NCBI GenBank assembly: GCA_963693035.2
Contig: CAXMMQ010000009.1
Location: forward strand, 124,001 to 188,000
DNA from: Lichenicoccus sp963693035
Lineage (GTDB): Bacteria; Pseudomonadota; Alphaproteobacteria; Acetobacterales; Acetobacteraceae
Length of the DNA: 64,000 nt
Direction of reading: 5' to 3'
The notes beneath the pieces were generated by a model, which saw only the letters and a list, made by a program, of their open reading frames with translations, was not told the DNA's origin and searched no databases. Shown one piece after another: positions 43,239 to 50,599 of the stretch (position 1 is its first letter; every line of letters begins with the position of its first letter). Position numbers and translations under genes: made by a program.

Positions 43239-43344
43239 CTAGAGCACGATCCGATCGACCATGCCCAGCTTGCCATTTGATAGACCAGCTTTATCCGACA
43301 CTTGGCATCGCGAAGCGATCCCAGTTGGTCGGATGCCGCCCTAG
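43239..43344. repeat. 106-bp palindromic repeat, copy A
   Basis: This copy, 11 bases after the transglutaminase stop, matches copy B at about 93 of 106 positions and keeps the CTAG ends, the central GCTTTATCCGACACTTGGCA and the GCATCGCGAAGCGAT hairpin. Its outer palindromes are partly decayed, so it is the oldest of the three copies. Together with copy B it fills most of the gene-free stretch 43229-43570; a 14-codon reading frame resembling a transposase start lies between them. Confidence 0.85.
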
Positions 43345-43468
43345 GTCCTGAACCCAGAGTGGCTGATCGGACGGCGTCCTGATCTGTTTCAACGCTCCTG
43401 GCACTGGAGCACGGATCATGGCGCGGTTCGACCTGAGCGAGACTCTGGACACGGTTTGAGTGCACGAC

Positions 43469-43574
43469 CTAGAGCATGATCCGATCGATCATGCTCAGCT
43501 TGTCGTTTGAAAGAGCAGCTTTATCCGACACTTGGCATCGCGAAGCGATTCCATGTGATCGGATGCTGCTCTAG
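43469..43574. repeat. 106-bp palindromic repeat, copy B
   Basis: Ends are CTAGAGCATGATCCGATC and, inverted, CTAGAGCAGCATCCGATC. Inside are the perfect hairpin AGCATGATC/GATCATGCT with 5-base loop and a second hairpin around CATCGCGAAGCGAT. About 94% identical to copy C. Its right-hand CTAG supplies the TAG stop codon of the minus-strand metallopeptidase gene. Confidence 0.92.
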
Positions 43575-44656
43575 TCCACCAGGGCGGCGGTTCCCGGCAG
43601 GTCCTGGCGGGTCTCCTGCAGCATCTGGTGGATGAAGCCGAGCTTGATGCGGACCGGGTCGGTGATGATGAAGGGATACAGGTCGGACAGGCCCATCGAC
43701 CGGTTCAAGTTGTTCATCGCAAACGTCAGCGGCAGCCACTGGTCAACGATCGGCGCCATCGAGGCCGACCTATACGGGTCGATCGCGACATCCACGGTCA
43801 GCTCCTCGGACTGCCGCACCTTGGGATGCACCCCCATGCCAAAGGCGTTGGCGGTCTCCAGCGTGTCCATGATGTGCAGGTAGTGCGCCCAGGTCTCGGC
43901 GAAGTCCTCCCAGGCATGGCTGGTGGCGTACGAGCTGATATAGCCCTGCTGCCAGTCCGAAGGCGGCCCGTCCCGGTAGTGCCGCTGCAGGGCGGCGGCG
44001 TAGTCCTCGGTGTCGTCGCCGAACACCGCCCGACAGGCCGCCAGCCGGTCGCCGTCGCGCACCAGCCGGTCCCAGATCCAGTGCCCGACCTCGTGGCGGA
44101 AATGGCCAAGCAGCGTGCGGTAGGTCTCGTGCATCTGGTTGCGCATCTCTTCCCGATGCGCGTCGTCCGCCTCCTGGGTGGCGATGGTGATGACGCCGTT
44201 CCTGTGCCCGGTCAGCACCTTGGGCTTGCCGGAGCGTTCGTCGAGGAAGTCGAACACCAGGCCCTCGCCGGGATCGTCGATGCGGTTGGTGAGCCGCACC
44301 CCGAGCCGGATCAGCGAATAGAACAGCCGGTGCTTGGCGATCTCCAGCTTGCGCCAGAGCAGCATGTCGTTGGAGTCGGACAGGTTCGGGATGGTCCGGT
44401 TGTGCCGGCAGGCCGCGCAGAACACCTCCTCGCTGGTGCCGTCGACCAGCCAGTTGCAGACATCGTGCCGGGCGTTCAGGCAGCGGCGCACGCTGAACGC
44501 AGGATCGGAGACCAGGGTGAACGCGTCGCCGTCCGGCACCAGCGCCTCGAGCGAGCCGCGGTCCGGCAGGTAGCCCAGCGGTGACCGGCATGCCTCGCAG
44601 GCGTGGTTCTCGAAGAACAGCAGCGCGCTGCAATGCTGGCAGTTGAACAGCTTCAT
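43571..44656 (-). CDS. Putative zinc metallopeptidase with N-terminal zinc ribbon
   Basis: This 361-residue protein belongs to a family of putative zinc-binding metallopeptidases. The N-terminal zinc ribbon has C6, C9, C20 and C23, with further cysteines at C80 and C83. The catalytic motif HEVGH is at 188-192, inside HFRHEVGHWIWDRL. The third zinc ligand is probably in the conserved region around ATSHAWEDFAETWAHYLH (near 245-260). No signal peptide or membrane helix is seen, so it should be cytoplasmic. The TAG stop comes from repeat copy B, so the natural C-terminus may once have been different. Substrate unknown. Confidence 0.85.
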   Translation of the reverse strand: MKLFNCQHCSALLFFENHACEACRSPLGYLPDRGSLEALVPDGDAFTLVSDPAFSVRRCLNARHDVCNWLVDGTSEEVFCAACRHNRTIPNLSDSNDMLLWRKLEIAKHRLFYSLIRLGVRLTNRIDDPGEGLVFDFLDERSGKPKVLTGHRNGVITIATQEADDAHREEMRNQMHETYRTLLGHFRHEVGHWIWDRLVRDGDRLAACRAVFGDDTEDYAAALQRHYRDGPPSDWQQGYISSYATSHAWEDFAETWAHYLHIMDTLETANAFGMGVHPKVRQSEELTVDVAIDPYRSASMAPIVDQWLPLTFAMNNLNRSMGLSDLYPFIITDPVRIKLGFIHQMLQETRQDLPGTAALVD

Positions 44657-44897
44657 GACGCGTTACCTGAGATCCTGCGCAGCAATGCCGTGACACATGC
44701 GGCGGAGCAAGGCCGGGAACGGGCCCGAGGTTCCTCGAATCGGCGGCCTTCCGGGACGCCGGGAGGCCAGGCCCGTTTCTACAGCGATTTGACGTGTGGC
44801 GTGGCGCATCCGCCGCAACCGTGGCGCGTTGTCAGGCCCGTGCGTCGTCTCCTGGTCGGAGCGCACGCAGCAACGACACTCACAGGAGCTAGCAGCA

Positions 44898-45152
44898 ATG
44901 GTCGATACCAACCGCATTCAGGGTGCCGCCGAGGAAGCCATCGGTCGCGTGCAGGACGGCGCCGGCGGGCTGCTGGGCGATACGGCGTCACAGGTGCAGG
45001 GCAAGGCCCGTGCGGCGGCCGGCCAGGCGCAGGGAGCCTATGGCGAGGCGCTTGACACCGTGCGGGATCTCGCCGCCGACCAGCCGCTGCTGGCCCTCGG
45101 CGTCGCCACCGCACTCGGCTTCATCATCGGCGCAATCTTCGCGCGTCGCTGA
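44898..45152 (+). CDS. CsbD-like stress protein with C-terminal glycine-zipper membrane helix
   Basis: This 84-residue protein starts with a CsbD-like motif (NRIQGAAEEAIGRVQDGAGGLLGD) and ends with the ElaB/YqjD-type membrane tail PLLALGVATALGFIIGAIFARR, both shown here in part only. It thus joins a soluble stress-protein module to an inner-membrane anchor. In E. coli ElaB and YqjD are stationary-phase membrane proteins that bind ribosomes; whether this one does is unknown. The ATG at 44898 has AGGAGC upstream; the open frame further upstream is not conserved. It probably shares a transcript with the DUF1328 gene 66 bases downstream. Confidence 0.85.
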   Translation: MVDTNRIQGAAEEAIGRVQDGAGGLLGDTASQVQGKARAAAGQAQGAYGEALDTVRDLAADQPLLALGVATALGFIIGAIFARR

Positions 45153-45218
45153 AACCGGGCCGGCCAGTCCGGCTTCTCGATCGCCTCCACTTCAGCTACC
45201 GCTTTGGAGTTCTGCTAG

Positions 45219-45392
45219 ATGCTCAAGCTCGCCCTGCTGTTCCTGGTCATCTCGATCATCGCCGGCATCTTCGGCTTCGGCGGGGTGTCCGCCGCCAGCG
45301 CCGGCATCGCCAAGATCCTGTTCTTCATCTGCATCGTGGTGTTCGTGATCTTCCTGGTGCTCGGCGTCATGGCGGGCAAGGCGATCTTCTGA
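45219..45392 (+). CDS. DUF1328 family small membrane protein
   Basis: This 57-residue protein has two hydrophobic helices (about 2-20 and 29-50) joined by GFGGVSAASAGIAK, and ends in MAGKAIF. This is the pattern of DUF1328 (YtjA-type) inner-membrane peptides, often found near CsbD-type stress genes in alphaproteobacteria. The ATG at 45219 follows TTTGGAG. Function is unknown; a general stress role is suggested by its neighbour. Confidence 0.85.
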   Translation: MLKLALLFLVISIIAGIFGFGGVSAASAGIAKILFFICIVVFVIFLVLGVMAGKAIF

Positions 45393-45399
45393 ACCTAGC

Positions 45400-45427
45400 G
45401 CCCGGTCTCCGTCTCCGCAGACCGGGC
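45400..45427. terminator. Bidirectional stem-loop between convergent genes
   Basis: A perfect 9-bp stem (45400-45408 with 45419-45427) with a 10-base loop lies in the 42-base gap between the DUF1328 gene and the convergent SDR gene. T-runs are poor, but the place fits a shared terminator. Confidence 0.55.
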
Positions 45428-45434
45428 AACCGCT

Positions 45435-46208
45435 TCATCCCCGTCCGACGAACGGCATGGTCGTCGCCATCACCATCATCGTCTGCACGTTGGCGTCCGG
45501 CGGCAGCGACGCCATGAACAGCACCGAACGCGCCACCTCCGCCACATCCATCACCGGTTCAGGCATCATCTCGCCGTTCGCCTGCAACACCCCGCCCTTC
45601 ATGCGTGCGGCCATCGGCGTCAACGCATTGCCGATATCGATCTGCCCGCAGGCGATGGCATGTTTGCGTCCGTCCAGCGACAGCGACCTGGTCAGCCCGG
45701 TCACCGCGTGCTTGGTCGCGGTATATGCGATCGAGTTCGGGCGCGGCGCGTGCGCCGAGATCGACCCGTTATTGATGATCCGGCCACCCTGCGGCGTCTG
45801 CTCGCGCATCAGACGGAACGCCCCCTGGGCGCACAGGAACGAGCCGGTCAGGTTGATCGCAACCACGCGCGTCCAGTCCTTGAACGACAGCTCGTCCGGC
45901 GCCGCCGCCAGGCTGACGCCGGCATTGTTGAATAACAGGTCGAGCCGCCCGAAGCGGGCCCGGTGGGCGGCATAGAGCGCATCGACCGAGGCCGGATCGG
46001 CGACGTCGGTCGCATGAACCAGGCTGCGCTCCCGCGCATCGCCGGCAAGCTCCGCGGTCTCGTGCAGGGTCGCGGGTGTGCGGCCGGACAGGGCGACCGA
46101 CCAGCCATCGGCGAGCAGGGCGAGTGCCACCGCCCGGCCGATACCGCTGCCCGCACCCGTCACCAGCGCGATCCTCGCATCCGAACGGACTGCATCTGTG
46201 TCAGGCAT
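45435..46208 (-). CDS. SDR-family oxidoreductase
   Basis: This 257-residue classical short-chain dehydrogenase has the cofactor motif TGAGSGIG (17-24), NNAG (94-97) and the catalytic set S149, Y162 and K166 (YTATK). The ATG at 46208 follows an AAAGGGGGG site and lies inside the end of the LacI-type gene, an 8-base overlap, so the two are coupled. Its place at the end of a sugar-acid operon suggests it oxidises or reduces a sugar, sugar acid or polyol; the substrate is unknown. NAD or NADP preference was not judged. Confidence 0.88.
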   Translation of the reverse strand: MPDTDAVRSDARIALVTGAGSGIGRAVALALLADGWSVALSGRTPATLHETAELAGDARERSLVHATDVADPASVDALYAAHRARFGRLDLLFNNAGVSLAAAPDELSFKDWTRVVAINLTGSFLCAQGAFRLMREQTPQGGRIINNGSISAHAPRPNSIAYTATKHAVTGLTRSLSLDGRKHAIACGQIDIGNALTPMAARMKGGVLQANGEMMPEPVMDVAEVARSVLFMASLPPDANVQTMMVMATTMPFVGRG

Positions 46209-47274
46209 GGCTTGCCCCCCTTTGTTCGCGAAATGACCCTGCCGCGGCACGCGTGGTGCCGCGTGCCAGCAGGTTGAAGCCGATGTCGAGAATTTGGTCG
46301 AGAGCAGGCTGCGCAGCTTCGGTGCTGAGCAGGTCGATGATCATCCGCCCGGCGCTGCGACCCATGCCTGGAAAATCAATTGCGATCGTGCTGAGCGGCG
46401 GTACAAGCTGCTGGCCGATCTCGAAATCGCCGAAGCCGAGGAGGGAGATGCGCTCCGGCACCGCGATGCCGCGACGCTTGCACTCCATCAGCGCGCCCAC
46501 CGCCGAGAGGTCGGAGACCGCGAACACCGCCTCCACTTCCGGCGCCTGCGACAACAGCGCGGCCATCGCCTCCGCGCCCTGGCTGTACGAGTTCGGCAGC
46601 CCCCCCTCGGCGAGCGCCACTGCGGTCGGCAGCCCGGCCTCGCGCACTCCGGCCACGAACCCGCGCAGCCTGGCCTCGCCGCGCGTATCAATGCGGTCAC
46701 CGACCCGGCCCGGACCGATGGCGCCGAGCCTGCGATGGCCGAGCCCGAGCAGGTGGAGGGCGGCGGCGCGTCCCGCCATCTCGTTGGAGATGCCGATTGC
46801 ATGCGCCAGCGGCCGCAACGGCAGCTCCGCGATCTCGATGACCACGGGACGCTCGTGCTCCAGAAGCCGGCGCGTCGCCGGGCTGTGGTTGGTGGCCGCC
46901 AGCACCAGCGCCTCCGGACGCCGGGCCAGCATGGCGCGGATCTGTCGCTCCTCCTCGGCGACGCTGTAGGTCGTATAGCCGATCAGCACCTCGTAGCCGG
47001 CCGGGCGCAGCGCCTCGGTCAGGCCTTCCGCCAGCGAGGCGAAGTTGCCGTTGTTCAGGGTCGGCACCACCAGCCCGACAAAGCCGCTGCGCCGGGTCGA
47101 GAGGCTGCCAGCGGCGCGGTCCGGCACATAGCCAAGGGTAGCGACCGCCTGCTCGACCCGCGCCCTGGTGGCCGGCTGCACCCGATCGGAGCGCTTGAGC
47201 ACGCGCGCGACCGTCATGCGCGAGACGCCGGCGAGCAGGGAGACGTCGCGCAGGGTCGCTTTTCGCGTGGTCAT
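46201..47274 (-). CDS. LacI-family transcriptional regulator
   Basis: This 357-residue repressor has the N-terminal helix-turn-helix and hinge (ATLRDVSLLAGVSRMTVARVL, residues 6-26; hinge about 50-60) and a periplasmic-binding-protein-like effector domain. Its sequence is closest in style to GntR/IdnR regulators of gluconate and idonate genes. The ATG at 47274 is chosen since the frame upstream is not conserved. It sits 192 bases after the SMP-30 gene and overlaps the SDR gene. Palindromes with a central CG at 47328 and 53292 are candidate operators. Confidence 0.9.
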   Translation of the reverse strand: MTTRKATLRDVSLLAGVSRMTVARVLKRSDRVQPATRARVEQAVATLGYVPDRAAGSLSTRRSGFVGLVVPTLNNGNFASLAEGLTEALRPAGYEVLIGYTTYSVAEEERQIRAMLARRPEALVLAATNHSPATRRLLEHERPVVIEIAELPLRPLAHAIGISNEMAGRAAALHLLGLGHRRLGAIGPGRVGDRIDTRGEARLRGFVAGVREAGLPTAVALAEGGLPNSYSQGAEAMAALLSQAPEVEAVFAVSDLSAVGALMECKRRGIAVPERISLLGFGDFEIGQQLVPPLSTIAIDFPGMGRSAGRMIIDLLSTEAAQPALDQILDIGFNLLARGTTRAAAGSFREQRGASHA

Positions 47275-47327
47275 CTGGCGGGTTGCGGTGACGGCAAGGC
47301 TAGGGCGCTGCCCTTGACCGGGTTCCC

Positions 47328-47373
47328 ATCGCGCCGGCGCGATCGGGCCCGGCGCTGGGGCCTGAGGCCCCAG
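47328..47373. promoter_or_regulatory. Palindromes upstream of the LacI-type regulator
   Basis: The perfect 16-bp palindrome ATCGCGCCGGCGCGAT (47328-47343) and a perfect 8-bp stem-loop (47355-47362 with 47366-47373) lie in the 192-base gap between the SMP-30 and LacI genes. The first could be an autoregulatory operator, the second a terminator for the upstream genes. A further 6-bp stem is at 47401-47414. Confidence 0.4.
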
Positions 47374-47466
47374 ACCCGCTCTCCCGAGCAAGAGGATTTC
47401 AAAGGCTGGCCTTTGACGGGCTTGAGTAGTGAAGCGGATCGAGGAGGCAAAGCTCCTGGCCTTGCG

Positions 47467-48387
47467 TCAAGCGCCCCGCGTATTCAGGTAGAACGCATGC
47501 ACCGCGGTGCTGGCGCAGATGAACAGGCGCGAGCGGGCGCGACCGCCGAACACCACGTTGGACACCGTATGCGGCGTCTTCAGCTTGCCGAGCAGCTCGC
47601 CCTGCGGGTTCACGCAATGCACGCCGTCGCCGGCGCTGGTCCAGATGTTGCCGTCCTCGTCGGCGCGGAAGCCGTCGGCCACGCCGGTCTCGGGCGCGTA
47701 GAAGAACCGCCCCTCCGACAGCCGCCCGGCATCGCCGTCGAGCACGTCGAACACGCGTATCCCGCGCGTGCCGCCCTCCTCGTACATGCGACCGGTATCG
47801 GCGATGTAGAGCTGGCCTTCGTCGGGCGAGAAGCACAGGCCGTTCGGTCCGGAGAACGCGTCGGTTACCACGCGGAGTGCGCCGGTGCGCGGATCGAGCC
47901 GATACACGTTGGTGGGCAGTTCCTCCTCGGCGCGTCCCTCGCCCTCGTAGTCCATGACGATCCCGTAATGCGGGTCGGTGAACCAGACCGAGCCGTCCGA
48001 CTTCACCACCACGTCGTTCGGGGAGTTCAGGCGCTTGCCTTCGAACCTGTCGGCCAGCACGGTGACGCTGCCGTCATGCTCGGTACGCACCACCGCGCGG
48101 CTTCCGTGCAGGCAGGAGATCAGCCGGCCCTCGCGGTCGCGCGTGTGGCCGTTCGAGTAGCGGCTTGGCTGCCGGTACACCGACATGCCGACGCCTTCGA
48201 TCCAGCGCATGATCCGGTTGTTCGGAATGTCGCTGAACAGCAGGCAGTCGGCGTCGGCGATCCAGACCGGGCCTTCGGTCCAGCGAAAGCCGTCACCGAG
48301 ACGCTGCATGCGTACGCTGTGGATCAGGTAGCGCCTGAAGCGCGGATCGACGATTTCGTAGTCGGACACCGGCTCTGGTTCAGCCAT
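47467..48387 (-). CDS. SMP-30/gluconolactonase-like sugar lactonase
   Basis: This 306-residue six-bladed propeller enzyme should hydrolyse a sugar-acid lactone such as gluconolactone. Metal ligands equivalent to those of SMP-30 are visible: E38 (RWTEGPVW), N124 (SPNDVVV), N182 (GPNGLCF) and D238 (ADGFRADEDGN). No signal peptide is seen, so it acts in the cytoplasm. It starts 3 bases after the binding-protein gene, linking lactone opening to uptake in one operon. Confidence 0.9.
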   Translation of the reverse strand: MAEPEPVSDYEIVDPRFRRYLIHSVRMQRLGDGFRWTEGPVWIADADCLLFSDIPNNRIMRWIEGVGMSVYRQPSRYSNGHTRDREGRLISCLHGSRAVVRTEHDGSVTVLADRFEGKRLNSPNDVVVKSDGSVWFTDPHYGIVMDYEGEGRAEEELPTNVYRLDPRTGALRVVTDAFSGPNGLCFSPDEGQLYIADTGRMYEEGGTRGIRVFDVLDGDAGRLSEGRFFYAPETGVADGFRADEDGNIWTSAGDGVHCVNPQGELLGKLKTPHTVSNVVFGGRARSRLFICASTAVHAFYLNTRGA

Positions 48388-48390
48388 CCG

Positions 48391-49515
48391 TCATTTTCCC
48401 CATATCTTGGCGTAGGCGTCACGATAGTCGTTCGCCGGGTCGTAGAAATCCTTCTTGCCGCCGTCGGAATCGACGTTCTTGGCGACGACCAGGTGCACCG
48501 GCGCCACGTAGCCCGAAGGCGGCTGGCCGGCAAAGGCGCGGTTCAACTCGTCGACCGCCTGCCAACCTTGCAGCAGCAGCGGCTCCGGCACGGTTGCCGC
48601 CTGGTATTGGACGCTACGAATGCGCTCGTAGGCGGAATTGCTGCCGTCGCCTGCACTGATGTTGACCGGCGGCCCGGCGGCATCGGCGCCTGCCGAGATC
48701 AGGGGCGGTCCGATGAAGTCGTAATAGAGATCGTTGATGGCGAGCGTGTACGTCCATTTCTTACCGAACCGCTGCAGCAGCGAGGTGGTGAGCTGCGACA
48801 TGCGGGTCGAGGTCTCGGCCAGCGGCGTATCCTCGAACGACAGCACACTGCACCCCGGGCAGTGCTTGATCACCGTCTCCATCATCCGCGCCTTGGACAG
48901 CGCGATTGCGTAGGCGCTGTCGGTGAAGATGATGACGCCGGCATGGCCGTTGCTCTGCGCGATCGCATAGTCCGCCGCCACCTCGGCGACGCGGGCGCTG
49001 TCGCTGCCGATGTTGGTGAACACGTGCTGCGCCTCGACCGGGCCCGGATGTGCCGCGCCATGCCAGGCCACCACCTTGATGCCCTGCGCCTCGGCCTGTC
49101 GGATGCTCTCGGCGTTCTGCACGATGTCGAAGCCGCCGATGACGATGCCGTCCGGCTTGAGTGCGATCGCCTGCCCGAACACCGAGTGCACACCCGACAC
49201 GCTGCCCTGGCCGTCGAGCACCCGGATCGTCCAGCCGATGCGCTGGCCGGCTTCCTTGACGCCGTCGCCGGCTTCCTGGATGCCGCCGTTGCGCATGTCG
49301 CCGGCGATGTAGACCACGGTCTTGCCGGCCGCCGCCTTCGGGCCACTGGTCGGGCCGTCCCATTTCGCCGCCGGTGCGGTCGCCGCCTGGACGGTCGCCT
49401 TGGCCTGCGCCACCGCGTCCTGTGCCTGCGCGGCCTGCGGTGCGGCGAGACAGAGCGCGATTGCGGCGGTGGTGCCGGCCAGACCCTGGCGTCTTCGTGT
49501 GCCCTGGATAGTCAT
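48391..49515 (-). CDS. Sugar ABC transporter periplasmic binding protein
   Basis: This 374-residue protein has a Sec signal peptide with cleavage likely after AQA near residue 33 and a Peripla_BP_4-type fold (VYIAGDMRNGGIQEAGDGVK and IVIGGFD). The ATG at 49515 is preferred over the GTG at 49524 because AGGGAG lies 8 bases before it. Together with the permease and ATPase it forms a ribose/xylose-type importer. The enzymes around it suggest a sugar acid, sugar lactone or related aldose as ligand. Confidence 0.9.
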   Translation of the reverse strand: MTIQGTRRRQGLAGTTAAIALCLAAPQAAQAQDAVAQAKATVQAATAPAAKWDGPTSGPKAAAGKTVVYIAGDMRNGGIQEAGDGVKEAGQRIGWTIRVLDGQGSVSGVHSVFGQAIALKPDGIVIGGFDIVQNAESIRQAEAQGIKVVAWHGAAHPGPVEAQHVFTNIGSDSARVAEVAADYAIAQSNGHAGVIIFTDSAYAIALSKARMMETVIKHCPGCSVLSFEDTPLAETSTRMSQLTTSLLQRFGKKWTYTLAINDLYYDFIGPPLISAGADAAGPPVNISAGDGSNSAYERIRSVQYQAATVPEPLLLQGWQAVDELNRAFAGQPPSGYVAPVHLVVAKNVDSDGGKKDFYDPANDYRDAYAKIWGK

Positions 49516-49558
49516 ATGGTCCACTCCCTTTTTTGCGACCCGCTTGCCGCGGTTTCGT

Positions 49559-50599
49559 TCATGCCTGCTTGCCGGCTGCCCTGGTCCGCACCTGCAGGCG
49601 CCGCCGCCCGGTCCAGCCGGCCAGCCCGATGGCGAACAGCAGGGTGGCGCCGTTGAAGGCCGGCTCCACCCAGAAGGCGCCGCCGAGTTGCTCGATGCCG
49701 GAGATGCCGATCGCCAGGATCACCACGCCGACGATGGTGCCCCAGATGTTCACCCGGCCCGGATTGATCGTGGTCGAGCCCAGGAAGGCGCCGACCAGGG
49801 CGGGCAGCAGGTAGTCCAGTCCGACGCTGGCCTGGCCGACGCGCAGACGCGACGCCAGTACGACGCCGGCGATCGCGGTGATCAGGCCGGACGTCATGAA
49901 GGCCAGCATCACGTAGCGCCGGGTCGGAATGCCGTTCAGCTCGGCGGCGCGCGGGTTGGCGCCGATCGCATACAGGTAGCGGCCGAGCGGCGTGTAGGCC
50001 GACACAAGCCAGAGCAGGAAGGCGAGGCCGATCACGTAGAAGGCGGGCACCGGGATGCCGGCGATGCTGGCGGTGTCGATCAGGAAGAAGTCCGGCGACA
50101 GGCGGCCGATGACCTGCCGGCCGCCGGTCCACCACAGCGCCACCGCGTAGGTGACCGTGCCGGTGCCGAGCGTTGCGATGAAGCTGTCGATCTGCGCCAC
50201 CTCGACCAGCAGACCGTTCAGCAGCCCGAACACCACGCCGAGTGCGATCACGATCAGCACCGCCAGCGGCCAGGGCACGCCGCTGAGCTGCAGCGAGATC
50301 GCCAGGATGTGCCAGAGCACCACCCCGTAGCCGACGGTGAGATCGATCTTGCCGGTCATCATCGGCACGGTGGCGGCAAGCGACAGCATCGCCACCACTG
50401 CCTTGTCGCTCAGCATCGAGCGCAGGTTGAGCCAGGTCGGAAACGAGTCCGGCAGGATCAGCGAGAACGCGATCGCCAGCAGCACCGCCAGCACCACCAG
50501 GCCATAGACCGGCAGCAGCACCGCGATGCGGCGGCCGAGGCTGGCACCGCGCAGCGCACCGGGTTGCGGTTCCAGCGCCGTCGATCTGAGCGAGTTCAT
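49559..50599 (-). CDS. Sugar ABC transporter permease (RbsC/XylH type)
   Basis: This 346-residue integral membrane protein has about ten hydrophobic segments and the BPD_transp_2 family signature in the cytoplasmic loop GANPRAAELNGIPTRRYVML. It starts inside the end of the ATPase gene (ATGA overlap), so translation is coupled, and precedes the binding-protein gene by 43 bases. Confidence 0.92.
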   Translation of the reverse strand: MNSLRSTALEPQPGALRGASLGRRIAVLLPVYGLVVLAVLLAIAFSLILPDSFPTWLNLRSMLSDKAVVAMLSLAATVPMMTGKIDLTVGYGVVLWHILAISLQLSGVPWPLAVLIVIALGVVFGLLNGLLVEVAQIDSFIATLGTGTVTYAVALWWTGGRQVIGRLSPDFFLIDTASIAGIPVPAFYVIGLAFLLWLVSAYTPLGRYLYAIGANPRAAELNGIPTRRYVMLAFMTSGLITAIAGVVLASRLRVGQASVGLDYLLPALVGAFLGSTTINPGRVNIWGTIVGVVILAIGISGIEQLGGAFWVEPAFNGATLLFAIGLAGWTGRRRLQVRTRAAGKQA

